Translations under genes and position numbers: made by a program
Notes under the pieces: generated by a model
The model's input: only the letters and a program-made list of their open reading frames with translations
Database searches by the model: none
Told to the model about the DNA's origin: nothing
In this document: positions 28,966 through 39,499 of the stretch, piece after piece
How the letters are laid out: every line of letters starts with the position of its first letter
How positions within the stretch are numbered: the first letter of the stretch is position 1
Source of the DNA: Apostichopus japonicus
Taxonomy: Eukaryota > Echinodermata > Holothuroidea > Aspidochirotida > Stichopodidae
Assembly: GCF_037975245.1 (NCBI RefSeq)
Contig: NC_092568.1
Span: 25,726,501 to 25,790,500 of the forward strand
Reading direction: 5' to 3'
DNA length: 64,000 nucleotides

Positions 28966-29837
28966 ACTGCTATACAGAAATGTAAAGGTAAGCAATAGAT
29001 CTATCGTTAATTATATTATAAGACAAAAGAAGTACTAAGACAGTACTTTATTATTGGTTCTTTGTTTGCGAAAGAAATGTTTCATTCGATGGATTTCATT
29101 CTACAATGAATTTATAAAATAACAGCTGACCTTCCTCAGAAAATGAGTTTCAAATTAAGTTTACGGTGGTATATACAAACCTTGACTTCCGTTCGTTGTC
29201 CAATGGAATTTTGACAACATTCTGAGCATTGTCGTTGGTATTTGAATAAAATTTCCATTTCACATTGTATGCGTCATATGATTTACTACGCACGATTAAC
29301 TATACAAGATCCGTTACATTATATCGACAGTGTGGTGAAGATACCGACCGATAGAGATGAAAGAAGTAAAATGCTGCTGGTTTCTGAGTACAATCAATTT
29401 TTAAAAAGTTTAAGAAAATCTTCATTTTCTTAGACATGTTTCATTATGTCTCATTTATATATCTTTCATCGTATCGCACACATTCTTACACTTTTAGTTT
29501 TCTTCAGGCCCCTATATCAGGGTTTAATGATAGTTTCAAGAATAACTGTTGAAGTAATTGAAATGTACTAACATTCGCCTTTTCACGGTATGTACAAAAA
29601 CATTGCACATAAGCCATGCAGTGACAGAATATATAGAGCAATTTATAAAATGAACAATTAAGGAAAGCTTTGGCGAAATGATTCAGTACCTTACTATTGA
29701 GACATTTTATGTGGCCTCCGATAAAAAAAATTATACCCTAAATTCTAACAAAAAGGAGTAAAGTGCCGGAACACTGTTACATTAAACTGTGATGAAAGTT
29801 TGGATAATACTTTTGTTGATTGGCACATCAAACAAAA
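28966..29837. other. Intergenic stretch downstream of the fourth GPCR
   Basis: No coding exon recognised; presumably contains the 3' UTR of the minus-strand receptor. Confidence 0.4.
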
Positions 29838-30887
29838 TCATCGGCAAAACATATCTCTTACTGCCTTCTTTAAAGTCATTCGAAACATTTTTAACATGAG
29901 CAGATAAATAATGCTGTTTGCGAAACCATTAAAACAAAGACTTTGAAAAGATATAACACTAAGGTATGTGAGAGACGTTAGATGCTTTTTGAAGAAAATC
30001 AAAGCCCAGGTTGGGGCCCAGGAAATGACAAATGCACCGGTTATTAAACAAAATGTCAGGTAGATCGTAATTTCATGTTTGGCAACTGTTACACGTTTCA
30101 CTGAGGTTTCGCTAAATCCACTTACTTGGTTGTATGGTTTGTTGTTGTCTACATTCTGTGAATAAACGGGAAAGATGGCTGCCATCCGTTTCACTTGTCG
30201 AATCGTTACGAACAATAAATACAGATTACTAACCACAACAACAATGCATGGAACTGCAAGTGATATAATATTGGAGAAAACCATGTATATCATGTAGGAA
30301 AATGGTTTAATATCTGGTTTGCCTGATAAGTAACAAAAACGTACGTTGTAATCAAACCCAGTACCCTCGAACGTAAATGCTGATGTAGCGACAAGAAGTC
30401 CATTTAAGAAATTAACACAAGTGAGAATTGAAAAAGCTCCGTATATTCTGTTTGGATTGAGGTAGGTAGTGTACCTTAATGGGAAACGAATAGCGATGAA
30501 GCGGTCCACTGTGAGAAAGCTTATCGCATGCAATGAGCAAAGGAAGTTAAATATACGAGCCGTCTGAAATACAACACAAAATGTAGTGAAATTAATTTGC
30601 ATATCGATTGCTATAAGACCAACTGCACTGTTGTCATATACAATTATCAAGACACCACTAAGGAAATCTGTAACAGCGAGTATCTTAACGATAGCTGTAG
30701 TCGTTTCTCCAAAACAACTCGATGTTAGCCTGAAGACTAACAAATTGATTAAGTTAAAAACGATACAGAGTAATCCAGCTAAGTTTGAAATAAACAGACG
30801 AAGAGCGAGAGGATAACTGAATTCCTCGATGCCGCTTGTGAATGTACTATTGGTGAACTCCATTGGTGACATTGAGACGAGTTCCAT
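29838..30887 (-). CDS. Class A GPCR, subfamily B, copy 2 (inverted paralogue)
   Basis: Intronless receptor of 349 residues from the first ATG (30887); the frame opens at a GTG at 30947. ATGs at 30872 and 30863 are alternatives, and the last (MEFTNST) aligns with the start of the paralogue at 21732 and would give 341 residues. Landmarks: VTDFLSG in TM2, FCVVF before TM3, TVDRFIAIRFPLRY (DRY tyrosine replaced by Phe), VRFC in ECL2, ISWAPT in TM6 and NGFANSIIY in TM7 (proline replaced by Ser). From the TM1 start through TM3 it is nearly identical to the copy at 21.7 kb. Differences cluster in ECL2, the third intracellular loop, and TM6 to ECL3. Recent inverted duplication followed by divergence is inferred. 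Confidence 0.93.
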   Translation of the reverse strand: MELVSMSPMEFTNSTFTSGIEEFSYPLALRLFISNLAGLLCIVFNLINLLVFRLTSSCFGETTTAIVKILAVTDFLSGVLIIVYDNSAVGLIAIDMQINFTTFCVVFQTARIFNFLCSLHAISFLTVDRFIAIRFPLRYTTYLNPNRIYGAFSILTCVNFLNGLLVATSAFTFEGTGFDYNVRFCYLSGKPDIKPFSYMIYMVFSNIISLAVPCIVVVVSNLYLLFVTIRQVKRMAAIFPVYSQNVDNNKPYNQVSGFSETSVKRVTVAKHEITIYLTFCLITGAFVISWAPTWALIFFKKHLTSLTYLSVISFQSLCFNGFANSIIYLLMLKMFRMTLKKAVRDMFCR

Positions 30888-32493
30888 AATATTTGGATCC
30901 ACACTAGCCAAATATGATATTTTGTAAGATTGAAGAGTTGGGATCACAAATTCTCCTATTCTTCAAGTTGACAGATAAATTCTGACAATCCATCGTAATC
31001 AATTCTATTCCAGCTAGCTCATATTTAACTGTTACACATGCTTTATTCCAGGATATGTTTTCTTCATTTTCTTCTTCGCAAATCAATACATTGTGTGCAT
31101 GGTAATTAGTCATATTTAGGGTTGAAATTTGTTGTTTCTAATTGCTTGAAATACCTATAACAAACGTACAGTCGTAGTTATAACATCCTGTATGCCTGAT
31201 ACAAAATTAGTGATAAACGGCTTGTAAAATATATATATATATATATAGTATATTTGTTATCCAGTGATTACACTGCAGTAATCTATACTTGTTTTCGAAG
31301 AGGGTGTTTTTCAATGCTAGCTTCAATCCATGATGAGCAGATAAAAACGTTGACTTTTCTGCTGAAACTAATTCTTGCAAAACGCATATATAGTTTTCAA
31401 ATCACGAATTATGCGTCCAGCTATATATATAATCAGTTCATTGTCGAAACTCAACCTCAATATATATTTGGTACTTTCCTTAGATCGATAGCCATGGTTA
31501 CTGTGGTATTTTTTTTTTTTTAGTCCGTGCCTATATTAGTGCATAAAAGCATGAATATTTGAATCCGAACCGAATGTTTTATGCAAGAAATTACTATAGG
31601 GAAAAAAGAGGATTATACGCATATTATGTGTAGCAAAAACACCTAACAGTGTTGGCTTTTTACTTATGTTTAATTCACCAGTCAATCTGGAGAACCTGAA
31701 CTCTATAGGAACAAGAGCAACTTTTTCACAAAGTTTCACAAATTCCGTAACTTTGTAAATCCTTCCAGAAGAATATGAGTTATTAAAGAATATTTCATTT
31801 CGGAATTTGAAGGAAAAAAATAGAATGTTCCTTGATAACAAATAAACATTAAATAAACAGAAGACATCCTCACGAAATTTCCATAATTAATCGTCAACAA
31901 TTATGTTTTAAAAAGGTAACGGTTTGTATAATCAATGTCCTTTTTGACGATTGTACTGTTCACTCGAATCACAACCAACCAACCAACCAATTACCACAAA
32001 CGGTGAATATCACAGCGCCAAATTCTTGTGATGAATGGTTGATTTTAACGTAGGCGTATAAAATGCAGACAAACGTTAAAACAAACTTGATGTTGCATGT
32101 CCGTTATAAAAGATGCAATGTGATCAAATAAACTACATTTAGAATACATCAGAATACAGATAAGAACAGAGGGCGGGCAATACATATATTACTAGTGGAT
32201 GTCAATCACTGGTAATTAAATTATAATCGTGTTTTGACTGACTGTAATTGTGCTAAGTTTGTTATTCGGCTTACAGTTTTCAAGGGCGTATACTTAACAT
32301 TTTTTTCGGTACAAATTCTCTTCGCTGCATATCATTCTTCCCCACAATCCGAAGATATTATTTTCACTAACCTATATTGGGTGGTATACTTTGTCAGTAA
32401 GTCTCGACGCGAACCTCCAGCAGACACCTATTCATTAGTCTGATTGAATCAACTTCATTTCTATTTTAGTCTCTAATTCAAGGGGTTAAACCG
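30888..32493. other. Intergenic stretch left of the nested transposons
   Basis: AT-rich, with a short AT array near 31230 and CAAC repeats near 31973. No gene recognised. The last ~50 bases belong to an older repeat that continues at 33957. Confidence 0.4.
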
Positions 32494-33047
32494 TCTCCAT
32501 GCAGGGCCGTCTTAAGGCATGGGCCCACTGGGCCCTGGCCCAGGGCCCCGCGATGTCAGGGGCCCCGCAATCGTAGTAACCCCATGTATTAATCTGAGAG
32601 GAAAACTTATTGAATAGGCCATTATGACTGATTGAATTCGATACTTGACAACTTGTGACGAGAGTTGGTGAAACACTTGAGAGTTTGACATTAAATATTC
32701 GAATCTGAGTTGGACACCCTGGAATATACAATGCCCGAAGGCTTACAACACCTCAAAAAGATTGACTTTCAGCCAATCATACAACAGTTTACGATCAAGA
32801 AATGCCGCAAGTTCCGTTAGTTCCCCCAGTTAAAAGACTCAACACAAGGGTGTTACAAATGGTGAGTCCAGTATTGTTAGGGAAGGGATGGAGGGCAACT
32901 GGAAGATTACTCTTCTATAATGTATTTCAGCTTTTAGATATATCACGTATGTTATTCAGCTAAAGTTTTATGCTTTATGCGCGACATAGGGAGGGGCATA
33001 GGCGTAGGAGGCGGGGGGGGCTGCAGCCCCCAAGCAATTTTTTTGTT

Positions 33048-33585
33048 GAAAATTCGGGCAATATGCTGAGATTGTTTCGAGCACCTACTGAAAGAAGAAT
33101 AATTTGCAATGCGTTTTTCAAATTTTTGGGTGAAAATTCGGGCAATATGCTGAGAATTTTTCGGGCACCTACTGAAAGAATAATAATTTGCAGTGTGTTT
33201 TTCAATTTTTTGGGTGAAAATTTGGGCAATATGCTGAGAATTTTTCGGACACCTACCAGTGGCGGAGTCTCCATACAGTCAGGGGATTAACATTTGTCAC
33301 ATTTTGTTGGTGCAATTTTCTGACAAATGGCGATGACACATATTTATTCTTTGTTTATCTGCAAATTAGCAAAGGCATGGAAAGGGTCAATTCCGGCGAT
33401 CTAGGGAGTATCTTTACTCAAAAAATTTCTGTACGCTCCGCGCCAACCATTGGTGGCGCTCCGCTTAGATAGTGTCGAAAGCGCCCCTACAGACCATTCT
33501 CTCCCCCTGACCAATACCCCTAGCTCCGCCACTGGCACCTACTGAAAGAAGAATAATTTGCAATGTGTTTTCAATGGTTAAACTT
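33048..33585. repeat. Three ~83-bp tandem units inside element B
   Basis: Units start near 33048, 33131 and 33215. The third is interrupted at 33257 by element C and resumes at 33535 with CACCTACTGAAAGAAG. Units differ at scattered bases. Confidence 0.85.
33257..33534. mobile_element. hAT-like element C, copy 1 (inserted in B)
   Basis: 278 bases with ends CAGTGGCGGAG and CTCCGCCACTG. Flanks acacctac (33249-33256) and gcacctac (33535-33542) are an 8-bp duplication with one mismatch. The neighbouring tandem units have gcacctac, so the left copy mutated after insertion. A longer relative lies at 44003. Confidence 0.92.
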
Positions 33586-33956
33586 ATATAATTATTATCA
33601 TTATTGTTGTAACGACTTCCCAATAATTCTAACCAATATGGAAGGGTAATAACACGGAAAATGATTTTATGATATTGGCATGTGATGATATGCACATTGA
33701 CACGTGGAACGCGCGCGGAGCGCGCGAAAAATTTTGGTTATATTTTTTCGGGCAAGTCGTTACAGCCCCCCCCCAAATCAAATGAGGCTACTACGCCTAT
33801 GGGGAGGGGTGGTAAATGCAGGCATGTGTATTCTTGAGCGATTGTCAAGGATGTCAATTTTTCACGCAACTTCTTTCGAACTCACTTGATTGAGGGGCCC
33901 CGCTCCATTGTCGGGCCCAGGGCCCGGTGATCTCTTAAGACGGCCCTGTCTCCATG

Positions 33957-34438
33957 TGTGTTCGTGTGTGTGTGGGGGGGAGGGGATCGGGGCTGGGGGA
34001 TGGGGGGATGGGGTGTCACTGTGTCAGTCAGTCCATGTGTGTGTGTGCGTGTCCAAGTTTGTGGTTCAAGGTCAAATGTATATTTTCAGCGCAATTTATG
34101 TTCAACAATACCTCCCAAACGGCTCAGCCGATTTTCTTCAAACTTGATGGGAAGGTACCCCATACCTAGGTGAACTCTTGTGTCTTAGACGGAGACTCCC
34201 GGAACCGAAGGTGAAAGGTCAGACGTCAAAGTCAAATTTAATTAAAATCGAGGTTTTTCTATAACTCCAAGGGGAAACATTAAATTAACATAGAACCTTC
34301 ACGGGTATCATGGTCATGTCAAATACTATCAAATTATTTGGTTGCCATGGGAACCAAGGTCAACGGTCACATGTTTAAATTTTAAATGTATACTTTATAC
34401 CGGTACTCAGTCCTTATAGTTATATGCCTAGTGAAAAT
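33957..34438. repeat. Older dispersed repeat interrupted by element A (probable)
   Basis: TG-rich start (gtgtgttcgtgtgtg), then GCCGATTTTCTTCAAACTTG and similar phrases. Its left part is before 32494, so removing element A rejoins it. A similar TG-rich layout with ATTCTCATCTTTGGTGAG occurs around the foldback element at 55.3 kb. It is probably a relic of a high-copy element; no protein frame is intact. Confidence 0.4.
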
Positions 34439-35783
34439 GCTTTCTAGTCACTTCGCCCAACAACCATTTCCCCCAACTGCCATTTCGCCCAACCAGCCTG
34501 GTCATTTCGCCCAACCAGCCTGGTCATTTCGCCCGCTTTCTAGTCACTTCGCCCAACAACCATTTCGACCAACTGCCATTTCGCCCAACCAGCCTGGTCA
34601 TTTCGCCCAACCAGCGTGGTCATTTCGCCCAACCAGCATATGGTCATTTCGCCCAACCATCATAGTCATTTCGCCCAACCAGCATGGTCATTTCGCCCAA
34701 CCGTGTTGGTCATTTCGCCCAACCTTATTTTTACTAATATTCAGTCAGAATAATATTACTTTTTCTATTCCACTAGTTCAGTTTGATTTATTATGGGTTA
34801 GGTTGCTTCGTAATAGGTAAAATAAGGTGAGGTCCGCTCGATATCGATCGGAGTCTGAGCAGTTATTTCGGGTATAATGGGAGGATTACACTACTTTAGG
34901 CGTTTACGCATACAATGGAAGTTATATTATTATACAAAGGGGAATCGGTGTGCTATAATATAACCGTTTCTATTTCAGTAGTTCAATTTAATATATTTTT
35001 GGTTATATTATTGGTAGTTATATTATTATTATATGGAAGTTATATTATTTTACAAAAAAAGGGGAATCGGTGTGGAATAATATAACCGTTTCTATTTCAC
35101 TAGTTCAATTTGATTTATTTTGGGAAATCGGTCTTCATAAAAACCTATCAAACCTAACCTCAAAAACACTGATCCATCCTTCTGACTAACAATTCCCGAA
35201 CGCTTCCTTATTAAATTGAAAAAAAATATATATATATATAAAACCCGTCCTAAATATTGAAGTACTATATTTAATCAATGTAACCACTTTATCAATGTAA
35301 CCACATATGTAATCACATATGTAATCAATTAAACCACGACTTCAAGTTTCCTTAATACTCGGTTCGTATCCCGTAACGTTAACAATTCTCGAACTTTACT
35401 ATCAGACCTATCAAACCTAACCCCTAAAACACTGATCCATCCTCAAGATTCCTTAATATTCGGTTCGTATCCTGTAACGTTAAAAATTCCTGAACGTTTC
35501 CTTACTAAAGTTATACAAAGTAAAGGACTTCAAGTTTCTTTAATATTCTTTAATATTCGAACGTTTACTATCAAACCTAACCCCTAACACACTGATCCAT
35601 CCTCAAGTTTCCTTAATATTCGGTTCGTATCCTGTAACGTTAACATTCCCGAACGTTTCCTTTTGAAGTATCATATTTAATCAAGTTTTGACGAAATGAC
35701 CAGGCTGGTTGGGCGAAATGACCAGGCTGGTTGGGCGAAATGGTAAGGTTGGGCGAAATGGCAGTTGGGCGAAATGAGGAGCA
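34439..35783. mobile_element. Foldback element with tandem-repeat ends, copy 1
   Basis: The left end (34439-34730) is about a dozen ~22-bp units with core CATTTCGCCCAACCAGC. The right end (about 35695-35783) carries the same units in reverse (GGTTGGGCGAAATG). The interior has two 119-bp spaced copies of a GGGGAATCGGTGTG block and three copies of a GGTTCGTATCC...GTAACGTTAA block. Much of the interior is shared with the element at 55328. The right outermost units look truncated, and no target duplication is certain. No coding frame; the 144-residue frame at 34386 is repeat translation. Confidence 0.85.
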
Positions 35784-35789
35784 TAAACC

Positions 35790-37390
35790 TAGCCTACACA
35801 AAACCTAGACTTAGTTTAAGCCGCTAATGATATGTTAGCCTAGGAAAATGATTATTTCAACTATAGGCTACAGAATACAATATTGTTCCTGGACTGGTCC
35901 ACTAACGTTATAATGTGTGGCAACGTGGCTTAATTGACGGCCATTGGAATTGTCAAAAACGGTCTACGAGCCACACAGAATAAGAACGGCCGTAACGCGC
36001 GACGCGATGAAAGCGCGTTCAAAATGGAAATGTGAAAGTCACACTTTTGTCACGCTGTTCACGTTTGCGTCCGAGTCTAGCCTATAACTTCCGCGATATA
36101 TGTACTACATTGAGCCTTGACGCGTAGCCTATAGATATCTATTCCCTGCGTCTAAATGTGCAAGAAGACAAAGTCGATCGGCCTAGTCTATGTATTTAAT
36201 TACCTTCGCGATACATTATAATTTCACTGATTGACAATGAGTGATAATCTTTCTAGTGTTAAAGTTCGGTATAAAATAGACAACATCTACAACAACAAAA
36301 TGGGGAAACTACACAATAATTTTATCACTGTTAAGAGTATAATTCTGGAGCCAGTTCAGTGTATGGTTCACAAAAGAATATAGTCATGTTAACTTCAAAA
36401 CGGTTGCAAGACTGCATATATAACTTATCAGAAATTTGTTCACTTAAAATCAGCGTTTGTTGGCGATGAGATATGCAAGTAAGTTGATTGTACTCTGTTG
36501 TTTTCCTTATTTTAATGTTTAATATTACTGGAGTAGGAGTTGGATGGAGGAATAGTATAAAGCTTACATCGACATTGCAATGAGTATCACAATGTTTTGG
36601 AAGCAATTTTCTTGATATCCAAAACATCGCAATAATTTTTAGTAATTTGAACAGTTACAGCGGAAACGTGATCAATCAGTGAGAAACTTTATAATGTTGT
36701 TGTACTTGTATACGTATAGTCAACAATTTACATGAGTTAATAATAATGATAATCAGCAGTTATTGTGACGACGCTCAAACGACCACAAATATGGGAGAAT
36801 CCCGCAAGGGCTTATGGATTACAACTTACAAGTCGGGTGGCTTCCAATTCAACATTTTAACTCAAATTTGGAATCTTTTCAATTTTAGAAAGTCATTTCA
36901 GATGGGAAAAGTTATTGCTAACTTGTATCAAATGTTCTTTGTTATGGTAGTTATATACGCTTCTATTCGTTTTGATTGGTTCAATGGATCGTTCGGATCG
37001 AACTGATCGGGCCACTTGCATCCATTTCTCTTTTTCGTTTTCGAAGAGGGATTTGTGACCGACAACGAGTTATGGATCTTTCAACTCGCAGTGATGGTAT
37101 ATCCGATCTTTGTCTACCTATGGATCTGGTTGGCAATGGTAACTAGCACCACCACAAGCCGATATGTTGCAAGTTCGATATATATATATATATATTTATT
37201 TCTATCAATTCTCAATGTACAAAATACAGATAAAATTGACTATAAAAAGCATGACAGGTCTCAACGACCGCAGCTAGCAGAAAGCCACACTAAGGATAAT
37301 AAAAGGATAAAGGGATTAAAACGACAGACAATACCAAGCAACCAAGAACTTAAGAGAACGACAAGTACAAATCTAAATGCGATCAAATAG

Positions 37391-37443
<53 letters not shown>

Positions 37444-38511
37444 AATGGAACGTTTACAAATAACTCAAGCGATATAGTTAATTAATAGGAGAAAAAGAAA
37501 ACAGAACTAAAGCTAAATATCACTAAACATGGCTTTTCTTGACACTATATCTTACAGTTCTACAAATAATGCAATGTAAGCAACCATCTGATTAACATAA
37601 TAGTACTTTTTTGAGAAAGAAATGAACCGTTCGGTGGATGGTCGTTGCTTTTCTCTTTCAATGAACAACGCCAACAACTGCCACAATCTTATTCCGCAGT
37701 CCTCTGAAGATAAGCTTCAAGCAGTATCGAATAAAATACACATAGTTCATTTCAATACCTACAGTATATAATGTTGTGTTTCCATTCGTTATCCACAGCA
37801 ACTTTGATTATATTCTAATTCTCATTCATGTGTTAATATATGCGATTGGCATTTGGCAGTGCACATATAGCACACAGGTTACAATATTAAAAATTCAGAT
37901 TTTTAGTCAATTACATATATCCTACTTGTTCAATGTCTAGCTTAAATGTCAAATCCATTAAAATATGTTTCGTCTTATTTTGCTACAATTTGAACAAAAT
38001 GTAGAATAATTATACAGTAGTGACGCAGCCTACCAGCAAATGCGATTAAGATGGGTTTTTCTTCCCGTTCACGGTCTAAGCCTACTCTGATATACTTGTT
38101 TTTCGCCCTTGACTTGCCGGCTGAAATCCGATAAAAAACTTGTCACACCTACATTTAATTGACTGTGATTAACAAATATGAATAGAGATTTCGTCAGTAT
38201 TTGACGAAATCTACCAGCAGCTGAGATAAAGGTTGTACATCAGGTTGACCAATGATGGAGTTGAATGTATGGTGTGTTCGCTGCCGCGTGTGCGTGTGTT
38301 TATGTATATTTGAATGTGATCTCGAAAACAACCAGTTTAATTGTTAGTGTCCAAAGAATGTAACTTTGTCTGTTTTGTCCCGGGTGGCGGGATCGTTCTC
38401 AATTTTGCTTTCCTATAGTTCACAAGCTCTTTTTTAGTGCTATCTTCATCTGTCTATTACGTGACCGAATAGTGTGGCAGCCAACATTCCTACACCTTTC
38501 TATTTTACTTA
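35790..38511. other. Intergenic stretch between mobile elements
   Basis: No recognised gene. Holds a short AT array near 37181 and a longer one at 37391-37442. Short frames near 36746-37390 lack similarity and splice context. Confidence 0.4.
37391..37442. repeat. (AT)n microsatellite
   Basis: Short AT dinucleotide tract. Confidence 0.95.
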
Positions 38512-38519
38512 CGTCATTA

Positions 38520-38879
38520 CAGTGGCGTAGGAAGGTACTTTTGAGTGGGGGGGATGAAGACTGATGGCCGACCTGGGGGAGGGGTCTAAGGGGAGGGACA
38601 CCCCCTCCCCTTTGGATTTTTTTTGCATTTCCAGATGGCCTCAGATGCAATTTGGTGCAATATGGCACACTTCAACCCACCCACTCCATTTTGTATATAA
38701 TTTTGCATTTTCACCTGGCCTTAGATGCAATTTGGTGCTCCAAATGAGATTTTTTTCTCATTTGGAAATGAAAAAGGGGTTTTCTGACTTGCGAAGCGGG
38801 GGGCGGAATGATACTTCCGCCCCTCCATATTTTTCACTGGGGGGCTGGCGCCCCCAGCCCCCCGGTTCCTACGCCCTTG
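38520..38879 (+). mobile_element. hAT-like non-autonomous element, family D, copy 2
   Basis: 360 bases. The left end is CAGTGGCGTAGGAAGG and the right end GGTTCCTACGCCCTTG. Flanks cgtcatta (38512-38519 and 38880-38887) are a perfect 8-bp target duplication. The interior resembles the copy at 16745 (opposite orientation), including a poly-G start, ATGGCACA-like middle and GGGGGCTGGCGCC near the right end. No transposase. Confidence 0.92.
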
Positions 38880-38887
38880 CGTCATTA

Positions 38888-39499
<612 letters not shown>

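Larger units (their letters stand above)
32997..33801. mobile_element. hAT-like element B (inserted in A)
   Basis: 805 bases. The ends CATAGGCGTAGGAGGC and GGCTACTACGCCTATG are inverted with few mismatches. Flanks gggagggg (32989-32996) and gggagggg (33802-33809) are a perfect 8-bp duplication, though low in complexity. Inside are three ~83-bp tandem units (key words GGGCAATATGCTGAG and CACCTACTGAAAGAA), the third split by element C. A GCGCGCGGAGCGCGCG near-palindrome lies at about 33711. Confidence 0.87.
32502..33948. mobile_element. hAT-like element A (outermost of a triple nest)
   Basis: 1447 bases including inserts. The ends CAGGGCCGTCTTAAGG and TCTTAAGACGGCCCTG are inverted. Flanks tctccatg (32494-32501) and tctccatg (33949-33956) are a perfect 8-bp target duplication. 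Subterminal GGCCCAGGGCCC-type sequence occurs at both ends. No transposase frame is visible. Element B sits inside it. Confidence 0.9.

Noticed and set aside
30888-30947. N-terminal extension of the fourth GPCR
   Set aside because: Also begins with GTG; paralogue comparison favours an ATG between 30887 and 30863.
34450-34730. CRISPR-like array of regular short repeats
   Set aside because: Repeats are contiguous without unique spacers, are matched by an inverted array at 35.7 kb and lie in an animal genome; they form the end of a foldback element.
34386-34820. 144-residue open frame
   Set aside because: It is a translation of the TTTCGCCCAAC repeat units; no independent coding evidence.
36746-37390. 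Two adjacent open frames of 86 and 124 codons with hydrophobic stretches
   Set aside because: No similarity, no splice context, and one crosses an AT repeat; treated as chance frames.
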